Notes under the pieces: model-generated
Databases searched by the model: none
Told to the model about the DNA's origin: nothing
The model's input: the letters and a program-made list of their open reading frames with translations, nothing else
Assembly: GCF_030734285.1 (NCBI RefSeq)
Contig: NZ_CP132294.1
Span: forward strand, 1,612,001-1,676,000
Direction of reading: 5' to 3'
Source of the DNA: Natronococcus sp. AD-5
GTDB taxonomy: Archaea > Halobacteriota > Halobacteria > Halobacteriales > Natrialbaceae
DNA: 64,000 nt
Translations under genes and position numbers: made by a program
Shown: positions 63,409 to 64,000 of the stretch, in pieces
How the letters are laid out: the number at the start of each line of letters is the position of its first letter
How positions within the stretch are numbered: the stretch's first letter is position 1

Positions 63409-64000
63409 ATGACCACCGTCGGTATCGACGCCGTCGAGATCTGGACCGGGAATCTCAAACTCGACCTGCCCGGCACGTTCGCGCCCGAGAAGGGCGAGGA
63501 TCCGGAGAAGTATACGAAGGGACTCGGTCTCAACGCCAGTTCGTTCCCCGACAGCTACGAGGACATCGTCACGATGGGGGCGAACGCCGCCTACCGGCTG
63601 ATGGAGCGAAAGGGGCTCGAGCCGGACGATATCGGACGGATCGACGTCGCGACCGAGAGCGCGTTCGACAACTCGAAGCCGGTTTCGACGTACGTCGCGG
63701 GCTGTCTCGAGCAGGTCTACGGCGACGACTTCCACCACGCCAACAAGGGCGAGCGGAAGTTCGCCTGCATCGCGGGGACCCAGAGCCTGGACGACGCCTA
63801 CAACTGGATCCGCGCGGGCCGCAACCGCGGCCGCGGCGCGCTCGTGATCGCGACCGACACGGCGCTGTACGCTCGCGGCGACGCCGGCGAGGCGACCCAG
63901 GGCGCGGGCGCCGTCGCGATGTACATCGCCGAGGATCCCGACCTCGTCGAACTCTCCGCCGAGCAGGGCTACGGCTCGGCCGACGAGACGGACTTCCTCA
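63409..64000 (+). CDS. hmgB: Hydroxymethylglutaryl-CoA synthase, 5' part (cut by window edge)
   Basis: 197 codons visible. MTTVGIDAVEIWTGNLKLDL begins the thiolase fold; the catalytic Cys120 lies in GERKFACIAGTQSL, with VIATDTALYARGDAGEATQG after it. Condenses acetyl-CoA and acetoacetyl-CoA to HMG-CoA, the mevalonate-pathway entry for archaeal lipids. The C-terminal half lies outside the window. Confidence 0.93.
   Translation, partial: MTTVGIDAVEIWTGNLKLDLPGTFAPEKGEDPEKYTKGLGLNASSFPDSYEDIVTMGANAAYRLMERKGLEPDDIGRIDVATESAFDNSKPVSTYVAGCLEQVYGDDFHHANKGERKFACIAGTQSLDDAYNWIRAGRNRGRGALVIATDTALYARGDAGEATQGAGAVAMYIAEDPDLVELSAEQGYGSADETDFL

Overview
The window comes from a haloarchaeon (order Halobacteria). 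The proteins are strongly acidic and the DNA is GC-rich with a C/G-biased third codon position. Exported proteins carry Tat-type twin-arginine signals or lipoboxes. TATA boxes often lie about 25 bases before a start codon, which suggests leaderless transcripts. Several haloarchaeal small-protein families are present. Genus cannot be fixed from the sequence alone. Housekeeping genes (sucCD, rfcL, bioBFD, gcvTH, hmgB) point to the main chromosome. 

Layout. 1-9 kb: the end of a zinc-ribbon gene, then exported or envelope functions (a desuccinylase-like Tat protein, a sugar nucleotidyltransferase, a YdjM-type membrane protein, a CocE-type esterase, a hexapeptide acetyltransferase, a NodB-like lipoprotein). 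9.3-19 kb: nitrate assimilation, with an operon of nitrite reductase, a DUF6360 protein and nitrate reductase on +, and the NarK-type transporter on - at 17.5-18.8 kb. A Kef-type antiporter carrying universal-stress domains and a two-domain VOC protein lie between them. 19-33 kb: a sparse accessory stretch of small zinc-finger, winged-helix and membrane proteins, one UDP-glucose dehydrogenase, and several decayed genes. 

33-37.4 kb: a probable replication origin. An orc1/cdc6 gene faces left from an array of origin-recognition-box-like repeats with a 33-base period. An AT-rich patch follows, then two inverted boxes. Three copies of a G-rich hairpin element (about 155-180 bp) lie around this region, and a broken glycerophosphodiesterase gene sits between two of them. 

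37.4-50.8 kb: a lipoprotein, an SDR enzyme, a second NodB-like lipoprotein that shares its upstream region with the copy at 7.6 kb, a UbiA prenyltransferase, sucCD, thioredoxin, and a biotin cluster (bioB, an oxidoreductase, bioF, bioD) with a BirA-like operator on the bioB start. 50.8-64 kb: rfcL followed upstream by a vapBC cassette whose far side carries a second copy of the rfcL start region, a Met/Cys-rich secreted peptide, a membrane-tethered winged-helix protein, a CinA-like protein, gcvTH, a halolysin-type protease, an NYN nuclease, a TatD-like hydrolase, DUF2150, and the start of HMG-CoA synthase. 

All functions are read from motifs and remembered family features. No database search was run, so DUF numbers and symbols should be taken at the stated confidence.
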